Assembly (NCBI GenBank): GCA_036346255.1
Contig: CM070625.1
Coordinates: forward strand, 41,110,520 to 41,174,519
DNA: 64,000 nt
Direction of reading: 5' to 3'
From: Ampelocalamus luodianensis
Lineage: Eukaryota; Streptophyta; Magnoliopsida; Poales; Poaceae
A program made the position numbers and the translations under genes. This document shows, piece by piece, positions 11,240-23,136 of this stretch. The notes below the pieces were generated by a model. It ran no database searches. It worked only from the letters and a program-made list of their open reading frames with translations, and was not told the DNA's origin. Each line of letters begins with the position of its first letter. Position 1 is the stretch's first letter.

Positions 11240-12819
11240 TGTAATACCTCGTTTAATCAAATAACTAAAAAGGAGATTAATTAATTAATGCTAATTGGGC
11301 CATTAGTGGTCTACTTAACTCTACTCTTAACCCTGATCAACAACCATATTTAATCAAACCCCAGCCCGTCAAATTTTGAGTAGTTTCCAGAACTGGTATT
11401 GTTCATATCTTTTCAAGTTTTAGAATTAAAGATGCGAAATTGTGAAACGGTTTGTCGTGATAGATTCTAGGATAGTCTTCAAAGAAGGAAACGGAGGAGA
11501 AAACAGTAGCATCAGAAGTTCATCATAACTAGAAAGTTGTAGAAAATTGTAAGAGGATTCCAGAAATCATTGGTTTGTTAGATTTGAAGTTTAGGTGAAT
11601 AAGTTAGAGCATTTTTACTACTGGGACAACAGGTAGTGCGTCCGATAAAATTAGGTTAATTGTGTTGTTTTGACGTAGATATGCGATGGCGATTAGTGTA
11701 ATATTTTGGTGTTATGATGATGTGATCTTGAGATTGTTTTGAATTGTTTGTTCAGTGAGTGTGGCCTCTAGTGCCGTACCGCTGCCTCACTATCCGGCTC
11801 CTTCAAAGAGACAAGTATATGGTAGAGTGGTGAACAATGGGTTGCTCGCCATTATCACTGATATTACTTATCATGTTATTTATTATGCTTTCATTAAGCT
11901 TATTCATATACATGATATTGATGACATTGAGTTAATGAGATTGCGATATTGAGATAATGAGAATGAGATATTGAATTAATGGAATGAGTTATGTAAATGA
12001 TTAATTATGATGTTGTGTCATTTACATTCATCATGATAAGAGTGCATGAGTTAAATTGGTGAGAAAGTCATATAACTATTCCAGTGAGGTCGGTGAGAAA
12101 GATTCATAACTAGTTCAGAGTACTCTAGATAAAGTCTTACATTTATAGGAACTAGTTAAAGTCCTACAATGTAGGGATCCTATCTTAACGAAGATGGGGA
12201 AGAGTATGTTATCGACAGGTGGACACTCCGCTATACTGATATCAACTAATGAGATGCAGAGCATGAACATGATGGTGCATTCGCATGTATGAGTAAATTG
12301 TTAAATTGTGCAAATTTACCTATATAGAATATGACTTGTTTATTTGAGTATGAGATTGACATTAAATAGATAGATGATGATGATAACATTGATTATGGTT
12401 GATAACTGTTGTTTACGGCTTTATTATGTATTTGTTGAGTCTTGGACTCACTCTTACTTTGTTGCTGTTTTTAGGTGACCGTTGACGACAACATACATGG
12501 GAGGGAATAGATTACAAGCGCTGCATGCAAAACGACCACACATTCAATATTTATTTAGAGTGATTCCTTATAAATCTAGGGACATTGGTTATTTCCTTTA
12601 GATCGTTATCCATGGACTTATTTATTGTCTAGATTAATGCTTGAGACTACGTGGTAAATTCATTAGTTGATTAGTATTATTTTAAACGTTCATCTTGTGA
12701 CCCGTGAACGGATTTTAATCTTGATATGCTTGCTGGAATTTATTATAAATTAATGTTTAAATTGGTAATTAGCATAGGTCGATGACATTCTGGGCTTTTT
12801 GTTGGGTCGGGGTGTTACA
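11240..12819. mobile_element. Solo LTR, 1.58 kb, TSD CTTTT
   Basis: The element begins TGTAATACC and ends GGTGTTACA, complementary termini of the TGTAACACC type seen in gypsy LTRs. Identical 5-bp target-site duplications CTTTT flank it at 11235-11239 and 12820-12824. There is no internal domain, primer binding site or polypurine tract, so it is a solo LTR left by LTR-LTR recombination. It lies in the STR8-like intron. Any ORF inside is incidental. Confidence 0.85.
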
Positions 12820-12824
12820 CTTTT

Positions 12825-13100
12825 CCAATTAAATTTCAGTGATATCCAATCTATTATGAAACCTATTTGTGTAAGGAATTTAGTAATTTACATGTGAAGA
12901 TTAATAATGAAATGAGTAGTAGCATCTTGGTATTGAAATTCAGCAGAACAATACAAAGCAGAGAACAGCCTTATGATTTACCTCTTTAAAGCCCTTGCTG
13001 AGGAGAAAGCTTGATGCCTTCACATCTAATACCACCAGTGCAGTACATAGCGACTCGTGGTAGCTCTTTGGGTTCCAGGTCTTCTGCTTGTCCATCAGTT
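12825..13100 (-). repeat. Partial duplication of STR8 rhodanese exon and intron
   Basis: 12825-13100 repeats 13205-13483 almost exactly, including the exon end (SSFLLSKGFKE), its GTAAAT donor and intron sequence. A two-base deletion in the copy breaks the frame. The copy starts immediately after the CTTTT TSD of the solo LTR. The 104-bp filler between the copies begins with TGTTGGGTCGGG, a motif also found at the LTR end (12800-12811). The apparent 83-residue ORF across it is not a gene. Confidence 0.85.
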
Positions 13101-13362
13101 TTATGTTGGGTCGGGACGGTTCAATTGAAGTACTTGTTACATTCTTTGAAGTTGTAGAGAGAAACAATAGAGAGCGCCGAGCACTCAGCAATACAAGATC
13201 AAAGCCAATTAAATTTCAGTGATATCCAATCTATTATGAAACCTATTTGTGTAAGGAATTTAGTAAATTTACATGTGAAGATTAATAATGAAATGAGTAG
13301 TAGCATCTTGGCATTGAAATTCAGCAGAACAATACAAAGCAGAGAACAGCCTTATGATTTAC

Positions 13363-13647
13363 CTCTTTAAAGCCCTTGCTGAGGAGAAAGCTTGATGCCT
13401 TCTCACATCTAATACCACCAGTGCAGTACATAGCGACTCGTGGTAGCTCTTTGGGTTCCAGGTCTTCTGCTTGTCCATCAGTTACACTGTCATTATTTAA
13501 TGATGACTGCTGACTGTCAGATTCAGCCAACTGGAATTGATCATCAACCCAAGACGGAAAGTCTCTAAATGAGTTAGTACATGGATCAACAGCTCTCTTA
13601 AATTTTCCTATGCGTATTTCATACATGTTGCGGACATCAATGACAAC
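13363..13647 (-). CDS. STR8: STR8-like rhodanese-domain exon
   Basis: This 285-bp exon lies between a GTGGCAG acceptor and a GTAAAT donor. It encodes VVIDVRNMYEIRIGKFKRAV, an acidic Gln/Ser-rich insert, then the active-site loop MYCTGGIRCEKASSFLLSKG. The CTGGIRCEK loop carries the rhodanese catalytic cysteine in its expected place, so the domain itself is intact. A second, damaged copy of the end of this exon lies downstream at 12825-13100. Confidence 0.88.
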
Positions 13648-13757
13648 CTGCCACATGAATAGTGTAAATCATCGTGCAGATGTGGAACAAAAGTCATTAC
13701 ACAATTCAAAGACACACACACAAAGAACAAAATCTCTGAGATGAATGGAATACTCAC

Positions 13758-13826
13758 AGTGCCTGGATCGCTTATCAATGCATTCCAGTCTTTTGGCTTA
13801 ACATATTTTCCAACCGTTTTAGCAGG
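13758..13826 (-). CDS. STR8: STR8-like internal exon (partial)
   Basis: It encodes KTVGKYVKPKDWNALISDPGT, the linker leading into the rhodanese domain, and ends at a GTGAGT donor in phase with the next exon. Its upstream border is lost: homology stops near 13826 and an in-frame TGA immediately precedes it, with no matching acceptor in phase. The exon was therefore cut by a rearrangement or its start is mis-assembled. Confidence 0.75.
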
Positions 13827-15532
13827 TCAAGCTCTGACTTGATTCATTTCATTTGTGTTGATTGTTGTTTGGTTGATGCTCATGTATGATGATGATGATG
13901 GTGGAGGTTTGGCCGCGGTTGCACTGGGTAACTACTCTACTCCGCCCTCTACTATCTCTGCCCCCCCCCCCCTTTTTTTTTGCTCTGTGTTGCTTTGATT
14001 CAAAATTGTAGCAGGCAGATGCGTTTTCTTGTCTGTTCCCTTGTCCTCTAAGATCTTGTAGCAGGTAGATGAACTGGGAAATGGGTGTGTTGACAGAGCT
14101 GAGGGCTGAGAGTTGAGAAATGGGAAATGGGAAATAGGAAGAGACTTGCGCTGCGCTGCTAGCCTGTAACTGAAACCCTTTAAGAGCAACAGACTTGCGC
14201 CGCGCATGCCTAGGGTAGTAATATCATCAGTATGTAGGGCAGTGCTAGTGTGTGACTAAAGGTAAACCCTTGACTTAAAGTCTGAAACTTATCAAGTATG
14301 GTATTTTATATTTTTACTATTTTTAATATATATATACATCCGTATCGCCGTATCGGGTTTTTTGGAGAAATGGGGTATCGCCGTATCCGTACCGGCATCG
14401 CGTATCGGTGCATCATAGATAGGTAGTTTCATCATGATATGAACACCACAAGTCACAGCACTATCATTAACCAATGAATATTTCAAAGTTGCAATAAGTT
14501 AACATTGAATACAACCATTCATCCGCACATAGAGTTGGTAACTTTGCATAAGAAAGGATCAAATTCGCTTAGTAGTTCATGCATTAGGATTTAGGAAAGA
14601 ATTAATAATATCGTATCACTACAATTCTAACAAGCTAAGCTTGATGTAAAAAAATCAATTAACAAATTGAACATCTTAGTGCAATAAACAGTAAAATTAC
14701 AAGAGTTATATCAAGACAAACCTACAGCAGAGTTAAACAAAAAAAATTCATCGCAAATGAAGCTGATTTCCATTCAGTGGGTGTTTGGATGAGGTGGATT
14801 TCTTTGGGAATTTTTGGATTTAGTTCAATTCGGGATATAAAAAAAAACCTATCCAAACAAGAGGAACAACTATCAATCTTATTTTGTGCTTTCTTACCTC
14901 TTAGCTCTCTTAGCTTTAAGTTTAAATAGCTTTGCATTACTATTCATCATAATTGGCCCGTTACATCCTTGTACTTTGCAACAGATTTTGTTACATTGAT
15001 AAAAATATTGCTTGCATGCAACACAAATTACAAATTTTCAATACAATGCAGCATCCACTTTAAATTCCTCAGCCATACGCACTATTACGATAATTTTTCA
15101 TATGTAAAGAACTTACCACGTTCCGTGCCTTTAATATAAAAAGTTCATTACATGAATGCATCAAATATTTATTCGAAAATATTTTACCACACCACAAAAC
15201 TATCATGTATAGTAGAACTTCATTAACAAAAACACAGAAATCTGTCACTTGTACAGCACTTAACAGGTGATTTCCATGCTCTAATCAGTTCAATCCAGAA
15301 AAGAACAATATGCACTATAAGCTTATCTACAGAATGCAGCTACCACACTGTATATAAAATGCTTTTATGACGCTTATCCGTGTTATTCACGTCTTCCTTA
15401 GCAGCTTCGCTCCAAATTTTGCAACATTGCCCAACACTTCATTCGCGCGTTCCATTATGTCACAGGCAAACCATGCGAAGTAAAAGAAAAAAAAGTAAAT
15501 ATTATGTCAAGATGAGATCTTTGTGTGCTCAC
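13827..15532. other. Gap in STR8: AT-rich sequence lacking the expected exons
   Basis: Exons for the rest of the TrhO N-domain should lie here but were not found on the minus strand. The stretch contains a C12T9 homopolymer tract (13961-13981), a small block with repeated GTATCGCCGTATC motifs (about 14340-14410), and AT-rich sequence. One segment near 14780-14865 has GTTTGGATG / CATCCAAAC-like ends suggestive of a small MITE. No coding region is supported. Confidence 0.45.
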
Positions 15533-15890
15533 CAGCTCCTCGCAGAGCTCCTTGAGCGGCCGCCGCAGGGCGGCGTGGTCGGGGAAGTCGGCGAACTTGT
15601 AGAACGATACCACCACCAGCGCCGGGACCTCACCTTCTACGCCTCCGGTTACCGCGGCCAACGCGAAGCTCCTGCCGTGCGGCGGCAGGGGAGCGCGCGG
15701 CGCCCGCTCCTCCTTCGGCATGAGGCGGATGCGACAGCGAGTGATAACAGGGATAGGGACGGAGGGTTAGAGGATTAGCGAGTTGATAGGGGTGGCGGGT
15801 GGCGGCGGCGGCGGCGGCGGCGGCTTTGGAGAGCGCGGCGAGTGGTGGGGAGGGCAGCATCTGGACTTCGGGTTGGGGGAAGTAGCGCAT
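15533..15890 (-). CDS. STR8: STR8-like exon 1 (transit peptide and TrhO N-domain start)
   Basis: From an ATG at 15890 (a second at 15860) the reading frame gives an Ala-run leader and HPYQLANPLTLRPYP, typical of a plastid transit peptide. Around 15710-15725 the homologous frame changes by one base. The downstream frame encodes EGEVPALVVVSFYKFADF and LRRPLKELCEEL, the beta-alpha start of the TrhO/STR8 N-terminal ferredoxin-like domain. It ends at a good GTGAGC donor (15527-15532). The frameshift lies in a GC-rich stretch, exactly where this sequence tends to lose or gain bases. Confidence 0.75.
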
Positions 15891-17540
15891 AATACCTCAG
15901 CGGATTCTCATGTTTATCCTTGGCGTTGGGCTTGCAAGTATCTGACCTTTTCGGCCCCACAGTTGGTTCTTAGTACTTGCACCTTGGTGGCCCAGATTTG
16001 GACGGGCTGAGACCTGAAGTGAAATGCCAGATGCTGCCCATAAACAAGATGTATGGAAAGTTAAGTATCTGAAATTCTGAATTCAGTTTTTTTATTGCTA
16101 TTGTTCAGAATCTGGTTTCTTGAATTTTAGCCATTTAATAAACGGATTTGCTAATTTTCAGTTGTCTGAAATTTTCTTATCCCTCCATCACCTATAATTA
16201 TACGGTACTAAATCTAAAATTGCATTACCAAGTGATGTGCAATTTTAGGACATTTTCCTATAAATTTTAGTTCTATTTTTTTATTTATAGGGTTCATCTA
16301 GATTTACTTTTGTCTAGTTTAGAATATATATTTTTTGTATTTGTAGGGTTCATCTAGATTTACTTTTGTCTAGTTTAGAAAAACCTAGATTTACTTTTGT
16401 GTAGTTTATAAAAAAAAATATCTTTCTATTTTGTAGGTTCACCAAATTTATTTATTAATTGTCTAGGTTATATTAATTGGAGGGAGAAAATCTGACCCAT
16501 AGAACGTTGATCGAACGGTGAGAAAAGGTGCCTGATGGATAATAAAGAATAAGACAACTGGTGCCTAGACGACAGACCGTTTAATAAATAGCATCTTACG
16601 TACAAATCCGTCTTAAAAGATACATGCTCTGCATCGGAATTCAGTTTTTTAGCTCTCTGTCAGAATCAGCCTCTCTTTAAGCTGAGACCTTGGGTGGATG
16701 TGTGCACTTTTGTATGGATTGTGTACTCAGTTTTTCTTGCTACGATTGTTACTGTTGGTGATAGGTGCAGAACCTTCTTATGAGGACTACATACACCACG
16801 CATACAATTTTCTTGCTACAATCCTTTTGTCGCTTGATTTATCCTGGAGTTCTCAGATTCGCTTGCGCTTTTTATCCTGCACATGCAAGGAAACATGTAT
16901 GATATATCCAGCCCCGTCTTGCCGTTCAAACACAGTAGACATCACGTACGAACATGCGTTCGCAAGTTTGTCACATTTGGAAAATCAATACTCGGAATCA
17001 CAACGCGAGAAAAGGCAGATCGAGTTCTTAGGATAAGACAGTGAGACCTGTGGGGCCTATTTCTGTCCCCGATCTCGACGGTTCCGGATGTGCCTGGCTC
17101 GTAATTAAGCCCGTGCTTCAGCTCGATTGATTTGCAAAGGAAATCCGCACGAGGGTGAGAAGACACGCATGGTGCTGGACTACTAGCTAGTGCCGGTAGT
17201 AAGCAGGATGGGAATCCCTCTTGTAGTGGTGAAGTTGTACGTTTTGTCTATTAAAGTTCAAATCATGATATCCATCTTTAAGCATATACGAGTGCACTTA
17301 GGTAGAAATTTTACAAAGTTCATAGATTTATTTGGAGCTCCGCCTATTTAAGTCTATTTAGGCGTGTGTGGTTTACGTGAAAAAGTAAGCTGGATAAGGG
17401 CAGGCAGGCTATGGCCTACCAACAATCAGTGCGTGCATGGATAAGTTCACTCGCCAACCGCCAGGTAGATCCTTAAATTAGTCATCGTCCGCGATCGTCC
17501 ACTTGGGACTCCAGATCGTCGATGTGACTGCTTCTGGATG
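15891..17540. other. STR8 upstream region and intergenic DNA
   Basis: The first few hundred bases should contain the STR8 promoter; GC content falls sharply upstream of 15890. A short tandem duplication (unit beginning TAGGGTTCATCTAGATTTAC) occupies about 16287-16409 in two full and one partial copies. Beyond it only scattered non-coding ORFs are seen, ending at the hAT insertion site. Confidence 0.45.
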
Positions 17541-17548
17541 ATTGTGAT
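17541..17548. repeat. Target-site duplication of hAT element (left)
   Basis: ATTGTGAT lies immediately before CAGGGGCGAAGCC and is repeated exactly at 30036-30043 after the right terminus. Eight-base duplications are diagnostic of hAT transposition. Confidence 0.93.
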
Positions 17549-20500
17549 CAGGGGCGAAGCCAGGAAATTTAGCCGATTGATTCAGTCATTATGGAGAGTT
17601 GGGTATGAATTAACTATAATAACATACAATCTCACACCATCTCACAGGTCACAGCAAGAGGATATAGCACTTAAAGACAGCATAAGCAATAGTAATATTG
17701 CATTAAAATTAGAGGGTGCAAGACATACCAGTTGGGTGAAATCAAAACGACTTCTTTACATATTTCAAAATAAAAGTGAAAAAAATAACTTCATAGCTTT
17801 ATATGCAGCTTCCTGTCTTCCTGAAAACATTGAACAGAAACGACATGTTATTTTCGCAAGTTGTAAAGAAGTGTCATTAAGCTAAACATGTAAAGTCACT
17901 CACATTTCAAAACTTCCCCTGTCGATCTTTCATCTTCTTAAAAAGGTAAAAAACGGCATCATTATTGATAGTAGAAAACATGTCTTTCTCCACATAGCAA
18001 ATTAGACAATCACTCATAAACTGCTCACCCATTTTATTACGCAACATGTTCTTTACAACATTCATAGCTGAAAAGCATCTCTCCACTGACGCTGTGGCAA
18101 CCGGTAAAATTAGTACTAGCTTTAGAAGTCGATAGACCAAATGAAAAGTAAGATGCTTCTTTGTCTCCACCATTAATTTAGCAAGATCAGCAATCCCATC
18201 CAAATTGGAAAATCTTTTGTCTGCTCGCACATTGTTAATGTAAATGCGAAGTTGATGTCCAAGGTCTTTCAATTTATCTGAATCAAAATCATCTGGATAA
18301 AACTCAGCTAGCTTCTTTAAGCTCTCCAAGTCAAAAGCAGCAAAGGCGTCTTTTGAGTTGAAAGAAGCCATGTGACCAAGCAATGCTGAATTTACCTCGT
18401 TGAAACGGTCATCAAACTCTTGAAGTTGCCAGTCAATAACAGAATTAAGACACTCTGTTCGGTAATGCTGGAGGTTTTTTTTATTAGTTCTTTGCCGTGG
18501 TTTATGCCGATTGACATATTCCTCTTGCATGTTTGGTTTAGGAATGCCATGTTCTTCACAGAATGAATATGCCAGCTCCAAAAATGAGTCCCATCCATTC
18601 TCCCGTAGTTCTTGCAGATCATTCCTTGTTGACTTCACACATGACATGGCATTCAAGATGTCTTGATCCCTCTTTTGTAAAGAATGTGACAAAGTATTTG
18701 CACTTCCTAATATATGCAAACATCATATGCAAGGAAAACACAAAATCAAAGGTCTCAAAATATGATAGAAGACCACGTGCTGACTTTTCTTTTCACTTTT
18801 GCCTTCTTTCTCAACATATTTCAGAACAGAAACAATAGATGAGAACAATGTAATTAGACTTGAGAGGGTTCTATAGTGCGAACCCCAACGTGTGTCACCG
18901 GCTCTTTGAAGAGACCGATCTTGATGTTACCTGTGCGCTGCTAATCCATCCAAAGACCTATGGCTTTTTTATTTCCTCTCGATATTTCTCTCTAATCATG
19001 TCTTTTCTTTTGCAAGAAGCTCACCACATTGAATAGAAGAGAGATCATGTAGAAAAATCGCAATATCTTCATTCTTCTTTGCTCTCGCCACAATAACCAA
19101 TCGAGTGGTGAGCAAAACAAAGGCACATAGTGTGTCGACTTATTCTCTCGCGAATTTTGGCTTTCAAGCCATTGAACTCACCACGCATGTTACTTGCCCC
19201 ATCGTAACATTGGCCTCTGACCTGCTTTATGCTCAATCCAATATCAATAAATAATTTTTGAAGAGCAGACTTGAGACATATTGCTGATGTTTCCTTCACA
19301 TGTACAACTCCAACTAACTGCTCAACAATAAATGCACGCTTGTCAAGATATCTCAAGACAACTGCCATTTGCTCTTTGTCGGACACATCGGAAGCCTCAT
19401 CAATCAACAAGCTGAACACATCACCACCAATTTCTTCAAGTATAGAATTTAATGTTATCTGTGCAAAACAACAAAGAATACAATTTCATGTCTAGCAAGA
19501 GATCAATTGTAAGAAAACATATATAATAGAGAATAGGATTAGTAATGTTACCTTTGCAAAATAGTTAGCAATTTCCTTTTGAATGTCTGGACATACCCAC
19601 TGACAATTTTCTGGAGCATTCCTAAGAACTACGCTCCTTATAGCATCATTTTGATTTGCTAAAGTATCTAGCAACTCTCGAAAGTTTCCTTTATTTTTTG
19701 ACTCCTTTGATTCATCATGGCCACGGAAAGCTAAACCTTGATGCAACAAGTATCTAACTGAATCAATGGAAGCATTAAGCCGTATTCTATTATTCTTTTT
19801 GTAAGATCACTTTGCTTATTGAGAGCAACTGAATTGATTGATCTTGATTCATCAAAGCATCACATCTTTTAACTGCTACATTATGAAAGCTATTAACATT
19901 ACCCTTACCCACATGGGTATCTAGTCTGCTCTTCTTGTTCCAACCGCACCAACCATCAATTGCAAATGCATCATTCCCAGCCTGTCCCTCAATGCAATCT
20001 CTGGAAAGGTAACAGCACAAACAGAAGGCCTTATGCACCTTGTCACTATACTCAAGCCAACCACCATATTCTTCAAACCATTTTGGATTAAATCTTCGTG
20101 GAGCATCTCCAATGACCCTCTGTTCATAGTTACCAGTTGTGGCTCGTAAGGTCCCCGGTTAAATATATTCGCCTAATTTCATCTTGCTTCTTAGGATTCC
20201 TACTGTATTGTGAAATTCTCTTCCGATCAGCCGGATCAAAAGGCAGTTCATCTAAATTAATTTCCCTTGGTATAGTTGGATTTGGGAGACTAGCAACAGC
20301 ATTTGATGCATCTTGCCTGGGTGTCAGACCCGGGTATTAATACACCTGGATCCTCTGTGCATTTCTGAACTAGTCCCATGATCAGTAGCTAGTTCACACA
20401 GTAAACAAATATGATAACAAATTCATATCACGACTTTATTAATAATCAACAGAGTTTGTTACAAAAGAGGCTTACAGCCAACAATAAAGAACACAGAGGA

Positions 20501-21820
20501 AGACGAAGAAGTAGTAGAGTCCAGCAATCTGCCACAGGCAATCGACTAGGGTAGCGGCCTAGTCGTCGAGATCCACACGGGTAGCAAAGTCCTTCTCCTC
20601 TGAAATTTGTTTGCATAAAGCAAGTATGAGCACAACTACCGTGCTCGCAAGTTACACCCGTTAAGTAACAGAATGGCATGCATATATGGATGTAACAAAG
20701 GATGGCTTATTGGTTTATTTGCATAAAGCAATATTTCCTTTAAATACTGGTACTAAGTTCCAAAGCAGTTATTTTATAACTAAAATTATTTTTATAAATT
20801 CTCAATTTTATAGTCAGATAACATTCACACATGAATGGTGAAGGATACCCTCCTATCACATGGCTTCCTGCCCAATTCCCATTTGGATAAACCAGTTTTA
20901 AAGAGTCTTTTTCAGACAAAACCAAAGTCTAACTTTGAGTAGTTCTGCTAGCATGTCCATGACCGTGGACACGGCTATTCGAATAGTTTCACACTCTACA
21001 GAGGTTGTACAGCTTTACCCACAAGAGATAATCAACTTTTAATGTCCGTCTGACACACTTCCGAAGGTGTGCGACTAAGTGATTATCACGAGGTCTTTAC
21101 AATGTTCTGTCTTAATATATTTACGCCCGCTAAGGTTTTGCTACCATTGTACTGGCCATCCTCCGGAAGCCCCCTCTTGCGCCAGATGGGTCTACTGTCT
21201 GACCAACACCCATACCAACAACACAGCACAAATGACACTAATACATCACAAATTATTTAGCCAAGTCCCGCCCATACAGGACATGTGGTGGTACGGTAAG
21301 ACATAGCATCATGCGCTCGAAGACCGGTCCTTAACTGACTTGGGCGACTTTCCATAAAAACCCATGGGCCTTAACCCTAACCAGATTAAGCCCGTGCATA
21401 AACCTGCACCCACCAATCATCCATTTCGCCCAAGTCCAAACCCATTTCCACTTTACTTTTCAAGTCATTTGTAAAACTCCCATGACACACCAATGCCAAG
21501 GGTACAATTTAAACAACAATTGATTGTTGGCTGAAATTCCCCAAATCAGATAAGTTTGGTCTATAAGCATGGCTAAGCAATACGTTTAAATGATCCTAGT
21601 TCATACTATCGTATCAACCAGGTTTTATCTAGGGTGTCAATGTGTTTGATTCAATATCAACATGGGTCATACAAAGGATTTAGGTATAACTATGAATTGA
21701 AAAACAGGAATTTATATTACTGAAAATAAATAAGCATGTAGTAATAATTTAAAAACAGAATATAAATAATTTAAAATAATGGGATCAATATGATCAAGGG
21801 TATAACTTGCCTTGCTTGAT

Positions 21821-21902
21821 GAGGTGACGTTGTTTTTCTTAATGCATCACCTTCACGAACGCCCGTGTTGAGGTGACGTTGTTTTTCTTAACAGGTCACC
21901 TA
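21821..21902. repeat. 51-bp minisatellite, two units, in 3' LTR
   Basis: Same unit as at 27198-27330 but with one complete and one partial copy. The complete unit has diverged, with AATGCATCACC and GAACGCCCGTG in place of AACAGATCACC and GAACGTCTGGTG. Confidence 0.85.
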
Positions 21903-23128
21903 GTACTCACAAGTACTATCTTCAGGTAGTCCAAGTGTACGATTACGATGATCATACAGTCAAAATCAATCCTCTTATGTTGTTCTTCAATCGGCGTCGA
22001 AATCTGATTCTCCGAAGTCGTTGAAATCTAATCGTGAAAATATGACAAATTCAACTCAAATTCAAATGAATTCAAAAAGACATATCAAATTAACTCCAAA
22101 TAGAAATAATTTTATTTAGTTAGCTAGATTATAATTTTATAAAGATTTTGCAACTTGAACCACCCCAATCGGAGTTTGGATGCAAAAGATATGAGCTTCG
22201 GAAGATTGGAAATACATGGAATGATAAATTAGGGTTTAAACGGATTATTGGTGAAATGAACCCAAAATAAAATGATTTTAGTTTATATAGCTAGATCTTG
22301 ATTTTATATGAATTTAGGAATTTGAATCGACAAAATCGGAGTTCGTATGAGGGAGAACGAACCCCGGGAAGTTTTAAATCTAAATAAACCCTAAAATCAG
22401 ATTTTCTTGATTTTCTTAAATTATTTTTCTAAAAGAAAATCGGTTTATTACGCAAGCTGACGTCAGCGAGTGGAAAATGATTTTCGGCCGAATTATTTTC
22501 CTAAAGGAAAATGATTTTTCTCACTGACAGGTTGGCCCCTAGTCAATAGACTAGGTCCACGGGTGCTCAAAGGTTCACGGTGGGCCTGGTGCACGTGAAC
22601 AGTGCACGGGATGATGTGAGGTGGTGTGGCGCCACGTGTGTGGCCACGTGGGGCTCTGACGCTCGTGTGGCGATGACACGGGCGTGAGGTGACGAGGTGG
22701 CGTCGGGTGGCGGCCACGTCGGCGAGAACCGGCGCGCGGCCGGGGTTCAAAGGGCGCCGTGAACGGCGGCACCACGTCGGCGGCGAGGCACCAGAGCAAG
22801 AGGGGACATGAGGATTAGAATGCGCAGGTTTGGTCACCGGGCGCGCGCGATACCCGGCGGCGAGGAGTTTGGCGGCGGAGATGTTCGGGCTCGCGGCGAC
22901 GGCGCGCTCAGGTGGTGCTCGGGCAGGCGGGGCGCGCGACGGTGCGCCGCGACGATGCGGTGCCGAGGTGGAGGCGGCGACGGCGAGAGGCGGCGTAGGC
23001 GCCGAATCGGAGGAGAAAGGGCGTGCGGCCGGCGGCGACTAAAGCTCAAAATCCGGCGAAGAGAGGCGAGGAGCGGAGTGGTGAGTGGTGGGAGCGGGAT
23101 GAGGAGGGCGGTGCGCACCCGGTGCTCC

Positions 23129-23136
23129 ATTTATAG
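23129..23136 (-). promoter_or_regulatory. TATA box in gypsy LTR (3' copy)
   Basis: CTATAAAT on the minus strand within CCCCTATAAATGGAGC sits in the GC-rich block about 0.85 kb from the LTR start, the likely U3 core promoter. The same sequence in the 5' LTR is at 28569-28576. Confidence 0.65.

Larger units (their letters stand above)
9562..15890 (-). pseudogene. STR8: Rhodanese-like / TrhO-family chloroplast protein (STR8-like), disrupted
   Basis: Four separate exons on the minus strand read in order as one protein of the TrhO (tRNA uridine-34 hydroxylase, former UPF0176)/STR8 family. The first is an N-terminal region with an Ala/Arg/Pro-rich, transit-peptide-like leader and the TrhO N-domain. 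Then come a short linker exon, the rhodanese exon, and the C-terminal Cys-rich exon. Exons covering the end of the N-domain are not found between 13827 and 15532. Frameshifts occur in the first and last exons. One intron (9941-13362) is swollen by transposable elements. Plant STR8 is a predicted plastid sulfurtransferase-like protein; bacterial TrhO hydroxylates wobble uridine. The copy may be a pseudogene, or the defects may be assembly errors. Family assignment is strong, status uncertain. Confidence 0.75.

Noticed and set aside
12940..13191. 83-residue ORF with a rhodanese-exon end
   Set aside because: Chance frame over a damaged duplicate of the STR8 exon; most of it is translated in the wrong frame.
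16698..17166. ORFs of 74-112 residues upstream of the hAT element
   Set aside because: No conserved motif, no splice or promoter context; typical of chance ORFs.
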